Assembly (NCBI GenBank): GCA_021813725.1
Contig: JAKAJN010000006.1
Location: forward strand, 26,880-60,789
Direction: 5' to 3'
Length of the DNA: 33,910 nt
DNA from: a bacterium
GTDB taxonomy: Bacteria; Gemmatimonadota; Gemmatimonadetes; Gemmatimonadales; Gemmatimonadaceae
Shown here: piece by piece, positions 25,390-32,828 of the stretch
Layout: each line of letters starts with the position of its first letter
Numbering within the stretch: the stretch's first letter is position 1
The notes under the pieces: model-generated
What the model saw: the letters and a program-made list of their open reading frames with translations, nothing else
What the model was told of the DNA's origin: nothing
Database searches by the model: none
Position numbers and translations under genes: made by a program

Positions 25390-26763
25390 ATGAACCCCCA
25401 CTCGCTGTCCTGGCCCACCCGCGCCGAGTTGCGCGAGATGCTCGGCATTGCCGCGCCGGTCGTTTTCGTGCAGGTCGGCCTGCAGCTGATGGGGCTGGTG
25501 GATACGCTGATGGTGGGACGCATCTCCGCGGATGCGCTCGGCGGCGTGGCGCTCGGCAACTTCTACTTCTTCAATATCGCCATCTTCGGCATGGGGACGC
25601 TGATGGCGCTGGATCCCGTGGTCTCCCAGGCCGTCGGAGCCGGAGACGAGGGGGCCGTGCGCCGCGGGATCCAGCGCGGCGTCCTGTTGTCGCTGCTGGT
25701 GAGCACCCTCGTCGCGGCGTGCTTTCTAGCTAGTGGACCGGCGTTTCGCCTCTTGCAACAGCCGCCGGAGGTCGTGCCGCTGGCGCACGCCTACGTGCAG
25801 ATCAGCACCGCGGGTCTGCCCTCGTTCTTCGCCTTCGTCGTGCTCCGCCAGTCGCTGCAGGCGATGCTCAGCATTCGTCCGGTGCTGGTCGCCGTGCTCG
25901 TCGCCAACGTCGCCAACATCGCCCTCAATTGGGTGCTGATCTTCGGGCACCTCGGTGCGCCGCCACTGGGCGTCGTGGGCTCCGCCTGGTCCACCGCCAT
26001 TGCGCGCTGGGTGATGCTGGCCACGCTGCTCTGGGTCGGGTGGCCCGAGTTGCGCGGGCACCTCACGACATCGTGGCGTGAGGCGCTGCGCTGGCGGCCG
26101 TTGTGGAACACCGTGCGTCTCGGCGCGCCGATTGGGTTCCAGTGGTTCTTCGAGGCGGGCGCCTTCGCGCTGGCGACGTTGATGTTTGGCTGGCTCGGCA
26201 CCGTACCGCTCGCCGGCCACGAGGTGGCGCTGAGCCTGGCCTCGCTGACGTTCATGGTGCCCGTGGGCTTCTCGGTTGCCGCGGCGGCCCTCGTGGGGCA
26301 GGCGGTGGGGCGCGGTGACATGCCTTCGGCGCGTCGACACGCGGCGGGCGCCTGGGTGCTTGGTGTTGGCTTCATGGCCTTCAGCGGGCTGATGATGCTG
26401 CTGTTCCCGGGGGTGATCGCCGCGTGGTTTACCGCCGATCACGCGGTGATTTCCATCGCGGCCGGCCTGATTGCCATCGCCGGAGTCTTTCAGGTCTTCG
26501 ACGGCACGCAAGCCGTCGCGAGCGGGCTCGCGCGCGGAACGGGCGACACGAAGGTGCCGATGCTCCTGCACCTGTTCGGCTTCTGGGGACTCGGCGTACC
26601 GCTGGCCGCCGTGCTGGGTTTTCGCACACCGCTGGCGGGAAAGGGGATCTGGTGGGGACTGACCCTCGGACTCGTCGTCGCTGCGGTGCTGCAAGCCTGG
26701 CGCGTACAGCACCGGCTGAGGCAGGACGTCGCCCGCGTGGTCGTCGAGCATCCGCACGGCTAG
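25390..26763 (+). CDS. MATE-family multidrug/cation efflux transporter (NorM-like)
   Basis: This 457-residue protein has about twelve hydrophobic segments arranged as two similar halves. The N-terminal helix region contains LGIAAPVVFVQVGLQLMGLVD followed by TLMVGRISADALGGVALGN, a classic MATE start. The second half repeats the pattern (LGAPIGFQWFFEAGAFALAT, then GHEVALSLASLTFMVPVGFS). The family exports cationic drugs or metabolites in exchange for Na+ or H+; the substrate cannot be told here. It is divergent from the REC-EAL gene with 166 nt between them. Confidence 0.94.
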   Translation: MNPHSLSWPTRAELREMLGIAAPVVFVQVGLQLMGLVDTLMVGRISADALGGVALGNFYFFNIAIFGMGTLMALDPVVSQAVGAGDEGAVRRGIQRGVLLSLLVSTLVAACFLASGPAFRLLQQPPEVVPLAHAYVQISTAGLPSFFAFVVLRQSLQAMLSIRPVLVAVLVANVANIALNWVLIFGHLGAPPLGVVGSAWSTAIARWVMLATLLWVGWPELRGHLTTSWREALRWRPLWNTVRLGAPIGFQWFFEAGAFALATLMFGWLGTVPLAGHEVALSLASLTFMVPVGFSVAAAALVGQAVGRGDMPSARRHAAGAWVLGVGFMAFSGLMMLLFPGVIAAWFTADHAVISIAAGLIAIAGVFQVFDGTQAVASGLARGTGDTKVPMLLHLFGFWGLGVPLAAVLGFRTPLAGKGIWWGLTLGLVVAAVLQAWRVQHRLRQDVARVVVEHPHG

Positions 26764-26770
26764 AGATGCA

Positions 26771-26803
26771 CGCAGGCGGCGAGCATCGTGCGCGCCGCCT
26801 GCG
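26771..26803. terminator. Hairpin between convergent MATE and EIIA genes
   Basis: An 11-bp perfect inverted repeat (CGCAGGCGGCG and CGCCGCCTGCG) with an 11-nt loop lies 8 nt after the MATE stop and 25 nt from the end of the opposing gene. There is no T tract on either side. A bidirectional terminator is the likely role. Confidence 0.55.
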
Positions 26804-26827
26804 ACTGCCCATTCAACCGCGTGGGGG

Positions 26828-27280
26828 TTAGATCCCCTTCTCGTCGAGCAGCTTCATGAACTGGGACGGCTCGCTGAGCGAGAGCAGGCGCTCGGGGAGG
26901 TCGGGTTCCTTGGAGAACTGCGCAATCTTCCCGAGCACGGGGAGATACTGGTTGGAGACTTCCAGCGGAGGCGCGACGATCAGAAAGAAGAAATGCACCG
27001 GCTGGCCGTCCATCGCCTTGAAGTCGATGCCCTCCTTCTTGCGCCCGAAGGCGACGCGCAGCTTGCTGACCACGAGCGAACGGCAGTGGGGAATCGCGAT
27101 ACCCCGGCCTATGCCGGTGGAGCCGAGATTCTCGCGGCGCTTGAGCATCTTGAACAGCATCTGCTCGTTCTTCTCGTCGAGGCCGAGCAGGCCGATCAGC
27201 TCTTTCAGTACGTCATCCTTGGTGGCGCCGGCCAGATTGAGTTGGACGGCATCTTCGGAAAAGAACTCACGCAGTTCCAT
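26828..27280 (-). CDS. ptsN: PTS EIIA domain protein (PtsN/EIIANtr-like)
   Basis: This 150-residue single-domain protein has the usual length of EIIANtr. It starts MELREFFSEDAVQLNL, and the phospho-histidine is His65 in GRGIAIPHCRS. The family's FFFLIVAPP stretch follows, then QYLPVLGKIAQFSKEPDL. EIIANtr relays phosphate from EINtr/NPr to control nitrogen, potassium and stress functions; those partners and rpoN are not in the window. The ATG at 27280 is supported by a well-placed upstream promoter. A much longer open frame reaches 28939 on this strand, but that part is antisense to dus and is not coding. This is the second EIIA domain in the window, after the one at 468-1175. Confidence 0.93.
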   Translation of the reverse strand: MELREFFSEDAVQLNLAGATKDDVLKELIGLLGLDEKNEQMLFKMLKRRENLGSTGIGRGIAIPHCRSLVVSKLRVAFGRKKEGIDFKAMDGQPVHFFFLIVAPPLEVSNQYLPVLGKIAQFSKEPDLPERLLSLSEPSQFMKLLDEKGI

Positions 27281-27320
27281 GCAGGGCCCCGGAAGCGCTG
27301 AATTGGTCGTTGATTTGCCG

Positions 27321-27349
27321 AAGCTAACTCCGCGCGCGAGTGAAGTCAA
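27321..27349 (-). promoter_or_regulatory. Sigma-70-type promoter for ptsN
   Basis: On the minus strand, TTGACT (27349-27344) matches five of six -35 bases and is followed after exactly 17 nt by TAGCTT (27326-27321). Transcription would start near 27314, leaving a leader of about 34 nt. Confidence 0.6.
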
Positions 27350-27358
27350 ATCGTGTTG

Positions 27359-27387
27359 TTGCACGGACTTGGCCTTCCAATTAGGTT
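27359..27387 (+). promoter_or_regulatory. Candidate dus promoter, possibly leaderless
   Basis: TTGCAC (27359-27364), a 17-nt spacer and TAGGTT (27382-27387) lie just before the preferred GTG start at 27395, which would then be at or near the transcript start. The same AGG could instead act as a ribosome-binding site. Confidence 0.35.
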
Positions 27388-27394
27388 GATCAGA

Positions 27395-28447
27395 GTGCCT
27401 CGTTTTCCCTTTCAGGTATCCGCGGACGTCCCTGTCTTCCTGGCACCGATGGCCGGGGTGTCGGAGTCGCCATTCCGGCGCCTCTGCCGCCGCTTTGGCG
27501 CGGATGTGGTGGTCACCGAGTTTCTTTCGGCTGAAGGGATACGGCGCGAGAACCGCTCGACGCTCGGCAAGCTGCGATTTGGAGAGGACGAACGCCCGAT
27601 CGGCGTGCAGATCTTCGGTGCGGAACCGCCGGCGATGGGTGAGGCGGCGCGTCTTGTCACCGAGCTGTTCGAGCCGGACTACATCGACATCAACTTCGGC
27701 TGCCCGGTCAAGAAGGTGGTGCGCCGCAATGGCGGCTCCGGGTGTTTGCGCGACCTCGACCTCGTGCAGCAGGTGATCCGGGCGGTGGCGGCGGGCACGC
27801 ACCTGCCCGTGACCGTGAAGATTCGCAGCGGATGGAACGAGGACATGCGCGACCCGGTGGGGATTGCACTGCGCTGTCAGGATGCAGGCGCCCGCATGCT
27901 GGCGCTGCATGCGCGGTCGCGCACGCAGATGTACACGGGCTCGGCCAATTGGGATGAGATCGCGCGTGTGGCGCAGGCGCTGGAGATTCCGGTCATCGGC
28001 AACGGCGACGTCAAGACGTCGGCCGATGCACTCCGGATGTGGCGGCACACCGGATGTGCCGGCGTGATGATCGGACGCGGGGCGTTCGGTCAGCCGTGGA
28101 TCTTCCGCGAGGCGCGGGCGCTCATCGACGGCACGCCGGTGCCCGAGGCGCCCGACGTGCCCGGCCGGTTCCAGGCGGCGCTCGAGCATGCGCGCATGGT
28201 GCAGGAGTACGAGCACGATCCGGCCGGCGCCGCCATCGAGTTCCGCAAGCACCTCGGCTGGTATGTGCGCGGGTTGCACAACTCGGCGGCGCTGCGCAAG
28301 AAGCTCCACGCCGTCGAGTCGTTCGGTGAGGTCGAGGGGATCTTTCAGGAGTATCTCGCCACCGATTGGGCGGCGCACCACGGCGCGGACGGGACGACGC
28401 GTGATGCCGCCGCGCCACCGCACGCGATTGTGGATCCGGCCGCGTGA
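27395..28447 (+). CDS. dusB: tRNA-dihydrouridine synthase (DusB-like)
   Basis: This FMN enzyme of about 350 residues reduces uridines in the tRNA D-loop. Signatures are FLAPMAGVSESPFRRLCRRF, GVQIFGAEPPAM, and DINFGCPVKKVVRR with the catalytic cysteine. TVKIRSGWN, LHARSRTQMYTG, VIGNGDVKT and VMIGRGAFGQPWIF follow. The start is uncertain: GTG 27395 gives VPRFPFQVSADVPVFLAPMA, close to the usual family N-terminus, while the frame is open to 27353 with 14 more residues that do not look conserved. The stop overlaps the larB start region. DusB is the best subgroup guess; DusA or DusC are less likely. Confidence 0.92.
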   Translation: MPRFPFQVSADVPVFLAPMAGVSESPFRRLCRRFGADVVVTEFLSAEGIRRENRSTLGKLRFGEDERPIGVQIFGAEPPAMGEAARLVTELFEPDYIDINFGCPVKKVVRRNGGSGCLRDLDLVQQVIRAVAAGTHLPVTVKIRSGWNEDMRDPVGIALRCQDAGARMLALHARSRTQMYTGSANWDEIARVAQALEIPVIGNGDVKTSADALRMWRHTGCAGVMIGRGAFGQPWIFREARALIDGTPVPEAPDVPGRFQAALEHARMVQEYEHDPAGAAIEFRKHLGWYVRGLHNSAALRKKLHAVESFGEVEGIFQEYLATDWAAHHGADGTTRDAAAPPHAIVDPAA

Positions 28448-29199
28448 TGCGCGACCGCGTGCGCGCCGTGCTGGCCGACGTGGCCGCGGGGCGACGCTCT
28501 GTGGACGACGCGCTTGCCCAGCTCGATGCGGCGCCCGTGGAGGACCTGTCGTTCGCCCAGATTGACCACCACCGCGCCCTGCGGCAGGGCTATCCCGAGG
28601 TGGTGTTCGGCGAGGGAAAGACGGCCGATCAGGCGCTGCAGATCTGCTCGCGCCTCGCGGCGCACGGCGACGGTTTTCTGGTGACGCGCGCGGACGAGGC
28701 CATGCGCGCCGCGTTTTCGGCCGCGTACCCGGCGGCCGAAGTCGACGCGCTGGGCCGTACCGTGATGCTGCGTCGCGCCGAGGCGCCAGCGCCGCGCGAG
28801 AGCGGCGCGCTCGTGGTGACCGCTGGCACCGGCGACCTTCCGGTGGCACAGGAGTGCATCGTGACTCTCCGCGCCTTCGGCCACGCATCGACGCGCGTGG
28901 CAGACGTCGGAGTGGCCGGCATTCATCGGGTGCTGGCACGGCAGGAGTCGCTGCGGGCCGCGCGCGTCATCATCGTGGTCGCCGGCATGGACGGGGCGTT
29001 GCCATCGGTCATCGGCGGCCTCGTGCGCGTGCCGGTGATCGCGGTGCCGACCAGCGTGGGGTATGGCGCGAGTTTCCAGGGTCTCGCGGCGCTGCTCACC
29101 ATGCTGAACTCGTGCGCGGCCGGGGTGGTGGTGTGCAACATCGACAATGGGTTCGGGGCGGCGGTGGCGGCGGCGCGCGTCCTCGAACTCGGCGCATAG
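28447..29199 (+). CDS. larB: Nickel pincer cofactor biosynthesis protein LarB
   Basis: This 250-residue protein has a LarB-specific N-terminal half (around residues 15-60, including DHHRALRQGYPEVVFGEGKT) and a PurE/AIR-carboxylase-like C-terminal half (VVTAGTGDLPVAQE, VVAGMDGALPSVIGGL, VPTSVGYGASFQGLAAL, VVVCNIDNGFGAA). LarB carboxylates and hydrolyses nicotinic acid adenine dinucleotide, the first step of the nickel-pincer nucleotide of lactate racemase and relatives. No larA, larC or larE is nearby. ATG 28447 shares a base with the dus stop; a GTG at 28444 is an equally close alternative. Confidence 0.9.
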   Translation: MRDRVRAVLADVAAGRRSVDDALAQLDAAPVEDLSFAQIDHHRALRQGYPEVVFGEGKTADQALQICSRLAAHGDGFLVTRADEAMRAAFSAAYPAAEVDALGRTVMLRRAEAPAPRESGALVVTAGTGDLPVAQECIVTLRAFGHASTRVADVGVAGIHRVLARQESLRAARVIIVVAGMDGALPSVIGGLVRVPVIAVPTSVGYGASFQGLAALLTMLNSCAAGVVVCNIDNGFGAAVAAARVLELGA

Positions 29200-29202
29200 C
29201 GC

Positions 29203-30807
29203 GTGGTCGCAACATTTGCTCTCGTCGCGGTCGGCATCGCGATCGGTGCGCTGGCCGGCTGGCGGTTCAGCGCGCGCCGAACGCCGCCAGCGCCGCCGCC
29301 GCCCCGGGTGTCGGCGCCGCCTCGCCCCACGCTGAATCCGCTGCAGGTGCTGCGCGGCGAAGACCTCGTGGCGCTGGCCGAGCGTGATGCGCGGGAACTC
29401 GCGGAGGAGTTGCGTCCGTACCTTGAGGACGTCGCACGACAGCACGGCGCGAGTGAAGTCACGCTCTGGCGCCGTCCGCGTGCTGACGTGCCGGCGCTGG
29501 AGATTGCCGCGTGGACGGGCGCCGGCGAGCCGCCGGATGGCGCGGTGTGGGGAACGGCAGCGGAGCGCGCCCTGGTGAGTTGGTCGGCGACGGAGCAGAT
29601 GGTCGGGTTCGAGCGGCGTGATGGTGAACCCCGCATTGCCATCTGCCCCGTTCGGTTCGCCTCGGGTGAGCCGACGGGGGCGATCGTGCTCTCGGCGACC
29701 GATCGATTCCGCACCGAGCGCGATGGGCTGCGCGACTGGCTGCCGCGGCACGCCGCGCAGGTGGGACGGCTCGCCAGCCTGTTTTCGACGCGCAATGAGG
29801 TGGCGCGGCAGAGCCGGTTCACGCGCGCGCTGTTGCGCATTGCGCGCGACCTGCAGCGCACGCACGAGCCCGAGGCGCTCGAACACGAACTCTGCACGTA
29901 TGCCGTCGAGGTCACCGGCGCCGAGTTCGCCGTGCTGCTGCGGTGGGACGCCACCACGCGGACGGGCCGCGTGGCGGCCGCTACGGACGGCGCGCCCGTA
30001 CTGCTTCGCGACGGCCCGGTGACCGAGGGTTCGGTGGCTGGTGCGTGCTGCGTGGAGGGCACGGCGTCGTTCTGGGAGGACGCGCGCTATCTCGCGGAGC
30101 GTGGCGGCCTGCTGCGCGATGACGATGCCGGGGTTGTCACCGGCGCCATGGCGGTGCTGCCGATGCTGCGCGGCACCGAGGCCGTCGGCGCCCTCATGAT
30201 CGGCGCCGCGCGTTCGGGCGTGCTGCGCGCGCTCGAAATCCGAAATGGCAGTGTGCTCGCCGCGCTGGCGGTGAACGCGCTCGAGGCGGCGTGGGAACTG
30301 GCCGATGCGAGCCGCCGTTCGCGCACCGATCCGCTGACGGGGCTGTGGAACCGCCGGCACTTCGACGAGCAGTTGGACCGCATTCTCGCCGAAACCGACC
30401 GCTTCGGCGGCTCCTGCGCGCTCGTGATTTGCGATCTCGACCACTTCAAGCGCGTCAACGACACGTACGGGCATGATGCCGGCGACGCGGTCCTGCGGCA
30501 GGCGTCGAAGCTCCTGCACGATGGGGTGCGCACCGTCGACGTCTGCGCACGGCTCGGCGGCGAAGAGCTCGCGCTGCTGCTGCCGCAGACCGCGCCGGAT
30601 GGCGCAATGGAGCTGGCGGAGCGACTGCGCGAGCGTATCGCGTCGCACGTCGTCGAACACGCCGGCATCACGATTCGCGTGACCGTGAGCATGGGCGTGG
30701 CGAGCTACACGGCCGGGAGCGTGGGGAAGGCCACGCTGTTCAAGCGGGCCGACGAGCGGTTGTACGAAGCGAAAGCCGGCGGCAGGAACAGAGTCGTCGC
30801 TGAGTAG
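29203..30807 (+). CDS. Membrane-anchored GAF-GGDEF diguanylate cyclase
   Basis: The protein has 534 residues. The N-terminus (about 1-22) is a hydrophobic anchor. A weakly GAF-like region covers ~50-195, a clearer GAF domain ~205-365, and the GGDEF domain ~368-534 (DPLTGLWNRRHFDEQL, ICDLDHFKRVNDTYGHDAGD). The catalytic signature is GGEEL at 452-456, a variant of GGEEF, with the metal-binding Asp in ICDLDHFK kept. An inhibitory I-site RTVD (443-446) sits five residues before it, as in product-inhibited cyclases. GTG 29203 follows larB by 3 nt. It would make c-di-GMP in response to a GAF ligand. Activity is likely but unproven because of the F-to-L change. Confidence 0.93.
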   Translation: MVATFALVAVGIAIGALAGWRFSARRTPPAPPPPRVSAPPRPTLNPLQVLRGEDLVALAERDARELAEELRPYLEDVARQHGASEVTLWRRPRADVPALEIAAWTGAGEPPDGAVWGTAAERALVSWSATEQMVGFERRDGEPRIAICPVRFASGEPTGAIVLSATDRFRTERDGLRDWLPRHAAQVGRLASLFSTRNEVARQSRFTRALLRIARDLQRTHEPEALEHELCTYAVEVTGAEFAVLLRWDATTRTGRVAAATDGAPVLLRDGPVTEGSVAGACCVEGTASFWEDARYLAERGGLLRDDDAGVVTGAMAVLPMLRGTEAVGALMIGAARSGVLRALEIRNGSVLAALAVNALEAAWELADASRRSRTDPLTGLWNRRHFDEQLDRILAETDRFGGSCALVICDLDHFKRVNDTYGHDAGDAVLRQASKLLHDGVRTVDVCARLGGEELALLLPQTAPDGAMELAERLRERIASHVVEHAGITIRVTVSMGVASYTAGSVGKATLFKRADERLYEAKAGGRNRVVAE

Positions 30808-30955
30808 CGATGCAGGCTCAGGAGTCCGGAATGCGAGTGCGGATCCCGGATGCAGACGGTGACCGGCGATTGGCGTCAAGTCGCCAAATGTCATCGTAAG
30901 TCATTATCCCGCATCGGAATCCGGATTCCCTATCCTCCGTCGGTGGGGATGCCAC

Positions 30956-30961
30956 TATATT
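30956..30961 (+). promoter_or_regulatory. Candidate -10 element for ssrA
   Basis: TATATT lies 13 nt before the mature 5' end of tmRNA, consistent with a short leader removed by RNase P. No strong -35 is seen. The rest of the 167-nt gap after the GGDEF gene holds only a 6-bp hairpin (TTGGCG and CGCCAA, 30870-30887) and nothing else recognised. Confidence 0.4.
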
Positions 30962-30974
30962 TCACAGGTTAGTC

Positions 30975-31334
30975 GGGGGCGACCTGGTTTCGATTGTGTA
31001 GGTGGCTCTGTGGCTGCGTGCCGAGGTCCTCGGGTTCCTCGTAAAACCGCCTGGGAAACGTTAACTGCGAACAACAACTTCGCTCTTGCTGCGTAAAGCT
31101 TAGGCTTTACCCCAGCAGTGCCTGGTGGGAAGCCCTCCCGGGGCGGCTCGTCAGGTATCGCAAATCCGGGATAGCGATGCCGTACGTCCTCGACGGCGTT
31201 GCGAAACTCTAGAGGGCTCATCCGTCGGTCGGGCGCTCACCACCCAGCCGCCGGAAACATCAATCGGTGAGCTACGCACGTAGACGCTGTGGATGATCCT
31301 GTGCAAGACGAGGGTTCGACTCCCTCCGCCTCCA
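30975..31334 (+). ncRNA. ssrA: Transfer-messenger RNA (tmRNA), one-piece
   Basis: tmRNA rescues stalled ribosomes and tags the unfinished protein for proteolysis. The 5' end GGGGGCG pairs perfectly (with one G-U) with CGCCTCC at 31327-31333, forming the acceptor stem; this keeps the G3-U70 pair that marks it for alanyl-tRNA synthetase. GACCTGGTTTCGA at the 5' end and the T-arm GAGGGTTCGACTCCCTC near the 3' end are classic. The tag frame is inside at 31067-31096. The discriminator is A31334, and the next bases are TCA, so the CCA end is not encoded and must be added. The order of the halves is the normal, unpermuted one. Confidence 0.96.
31067..31096 (+). other. tmRNA proteolysis-tag reading frame
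   Basis: The resume codon is GCG (Ala), giving the tag ANNNFALAA followed by TAA, with the ALAA end recognised by ClpXP-type proteases. A preceding AACGTTAACT is compatible with the usual upstream resume signal. Confidence 0.9.
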
Positions 31335-31352
31335 TCATGTCGAGTTCGCACG

Positions 31353-31387
31353 TCAGCGGCGCCGTTGCGGTGCCGCTGATGTCGTTT
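31353..31387 (+). terminator. Rho-independent terminator of ssrA
   Basis: A 12-bp stem (TCAGCGGCGCCG with CGGTGCCGCTGA, one G-U pair) closed by a TTG loop is followed by TGTCGTTT. It begins 18 nt after the tmRNA end. Confidence 0.75.
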
Positions 31388-31400
31388 GGGCGACTGGCGA

Positions 31401-31429
31401 TTGCCGCACGCGACGGCGTCTGACATTAT
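31401..31429 (+). promoter_or_regulatory. Candidate promoter for the deaminase gene
   Basis: TTGCCG, a 17-nt spacer and CATTAT lie about 30 nt before the ATG at 31460. The matches are four of six bases each. Confidence 0.35.
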
Positions 31430-31459
31430 TCCCGCCGACATTCTCGTGGGTTCATCATC

Positions 31460-31891
31460 ATGAGTCGTAAGGCGCTCAAGGACGAAGTCTTCCTCCGCAT
31501 GGCCGGCGAGCTCAGCCGGCTCGGGACGTGCTGCCGCCTGAAGGTGGGGGCCGTGCTGCTGCGCCCCGACGGCGGCATTGCGTCGGCGGGATTCAACGGC
31601 GCCCTTCCGGGAATGCCGCACTGCACGCCGGAGTCGTGCAAGCCGGGGCAGCGGTGTCTGCACACCAGTCACGCCGAGGAGAATGCGCTCGGCTTCTGCG
31701 ACGGGCACGTTGCCGTGGCCTACGTCACACACGAGCCGTGCCTGGCCTGCACGCGTGCACTTGTGCGTCGCGGCGTGCGCCGGGTGGTGTTCCAGCATCC
31801 GTACACAAGCATCGCGCCGCAGGAAGCCGAGGAGCGACGCTCCATCCTGGAGCACTTCGGCGTGGCGTGGGAGCGGCTGGAACTGGCCTGA
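31460..31891 (+). CDS. dCMP deaminase / ComEB-like cytidine deaminase
   Basis: This 143-residue protein belongs to the deoxycytidylate deaminase family, which makes dUMP from dCMP for thymidylate synthesis. The zinc-binding motif is complete: HAE (71-73, the glutamate being the proton shuttle) and PCLAC with Cys94 and Cys97. The upstream block GFNGALPGMPHCTP, with extra cysteines at 55, 60 and 66, is typical of dCMP deaminase/ComEB proteins. It stands alone after ssrA. The late-competence annotation in Bacillus is historical and need not apply here. Confidence 0.9.
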   Translation: MSRKALKDEVFLRMAGELSRLGTCCRLKVGAVLLRPDGGIASAGFNGALPGMPHCTPESCKPGQRCLHTSHAEENALGFCDGHVAVAYVTHEPCLACTRALVRRGVRRVVFQHPYTSIAPQEAEERRSILEHFGVAWERLELA

Positions 31892-31933
31892 CGGTCGACG
31901 GAAGATGCGGCGCGAGGAACGGACGCGCAGCGG

Positions 31934-32563
31934 TCAGCGTCGGTGGCCGAACTCCGCATAGTAGCGCTCGATCTTGCGCACGTAGCCGAGCGTCTCCCGA
32001 TAGCGCCAGCGCGGGACCTGCGGCGCCACCTGCTCGATGTGCGCCCACTCCGCGGCACTGCCAACCACGTCCTGTGCCGTGGACTGCGCCCGCTTGATGG
32101 TGCCTTCACCCGCGTTGTAGCTGCCAAACATGAACGCCGGCCGTTCGCGCTCGCTGATGGAGGCGCTCCAGAGCTTCCAGAGATAGCGGTCGTGCATGAT
32201 GCCGGCGGCGATGTTCCACTCCGGGTCATTGATGGCGCCGAAGTCGGGGCGGCGGGAGGCGATGGCCGCGTAGGTGGTCGGCATCAGCTGCATCACGCCA
32301 CGCGCGCCGACGTAGCTGGTGGCGTTCGGGTCGAGCCCGCTCTCCGCCATCCCTTGCGCCTTGAAGTAGCGCCAGTCGAAGCCCGGGCCGAAGTAGCGCT
32401 TGGTGTAACGCCGGAAGGTATCGTCGTAGCGGCTGGCGTTGCGCTCGCTGAGCCGCCGCGCGGCGGCGGCCGGTCGGGCGCTCGAGGGGCGATCCGGCGG
32501 TGTCGTCGTCGACTGCGCGATGAGCGTCGATGCCAGCAGGGCGATCGCGAGCGCGGCGCGCAT
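31934..32563 (-). CDS. Secreted lytic transglycosylase (SLT family)
   Basis: The protein has 209 residues. A signal peptide covers about residues 1-17 (MRAALAIALLASTLIAQ), with a proline/serine-rich linker after it. The goose-lysozyme/SLT-like catalytic domain spans about 60-200. The catalytic Glu is Glu74 in KAQGMAESGLDPNA, followed by GARGVMQLMPTT and FMFGSYNAGEGTI, all family marks. It cleaves peptidoglycan to anhydro-muropeptides. It is closest to MltF/SLT single-domain enzymes. It is downstream of the DUF350 gene (5 nt apart), probably in one transcript. Confidence 0.93.
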   Translation of the reverse strand: MRAALAIALLASTLIAQSTTTPPDRPSSARPAAAARRLSERNASRYDDTFRRYTKRYFGPGFDWRYFKAQGMAESGLDPNATSYVGARGVMQLMPTTYAAIASRRPDFGAINDPEWNIAAGIMHDRYLWKLWSASISERERPAFMFGSYNAGEGTIKRAQSTAQDVVGSAAEWAHIEQVAPQVPRWRYRETLGYVRKIERYYAEFGHRR

Positions 32564-32568
32564 CGGCG

Positions 32569-32772
32569 TCAGTTGAGCGCGTTGCCGACGATCAGGGCAA
32601 TCGAGATGAACAGGGACGCGACAAAGATGGCCACGGCGACATTCCCCTTTCTCAGTTCGGCCGGGAAGTCCACCTGCGGCGTCAGTCGATCAATGACGCG
32701 GTAGCTCACGAACATCAGCACGACGCCGGCAATGGCGTAGAGCAGGTTGAGGGCGATGATGTCGAACTGCAC
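32569..32772 (-). CDS. DUF350 small membrane protein
   Basis: This 67-residue protein has two hydrophobic segments (about 8-28 and 46-64), separated by a short loop containing DRLTPQVDFPAELRKGNVAV. That pattern is the DUF350 half-unit. Longer family members carry two copies; this one has a single copy. The function of the family is not established. It is co-oriented with the lytic transglycosylase gene downstream, 5 nt away, which suggests an envelope role by association only. Confidence 0.85.
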   Translation of the reverse strand: MQFDIIALNLLYAIAGVVLMFVSYRVIDRLTPQVDFPAELRKGNVAVAIFVASLFISIALIVGNALN

Positions 32773-32799
32773 GGCGACGCTCCGGGATTGGCGTGCCGG

Positions 32800-32828
32800 A
32801 TTGTAGCACCGGCCGGCTCCGGCCGGAA
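32800..32828 (-). promoter_or_regulatory. Candidate promoter for DUF350-transglycosylase pair
   Basis: On the minus strand, the extended -10 TGCTACAAT (TACAAT at 32805-32800, five of six bases) lies 27 nt before the ATG. A weak TTCCGG stands 17 nt further up (32828-32823), overlapping a CCGGCCGG palindrome. Confidence 0.45.
32809..32826. repeat. Twin CCGGCCGG palindrome
   Basis: Two copies of the self-complementary CCGGCCGG are separated by CT. They lie in the divergent gap between the DUF350 gene and the BNR-repeat gene. The pair can fold into a hairpin or act as a symmetric protein site. The function is unknown. Confidence 0.5.

Noticed and set aside
27281-28939. A long minus-strand upstream extension of the EIIA frame
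   Set aside because: Only the last 150 codons match the EIIA family, with its normal N-terminus at 27280 and a promoter just upstream. The extension is antisense to dus.
28345-30894. An 849-codon open frame on the minus strand
   Set aside because: It is antisense to larB and the GGDEF gene, with Arg/His-rich, low-complexity composition typical of reverse-strand frames in GC-rich DNA.
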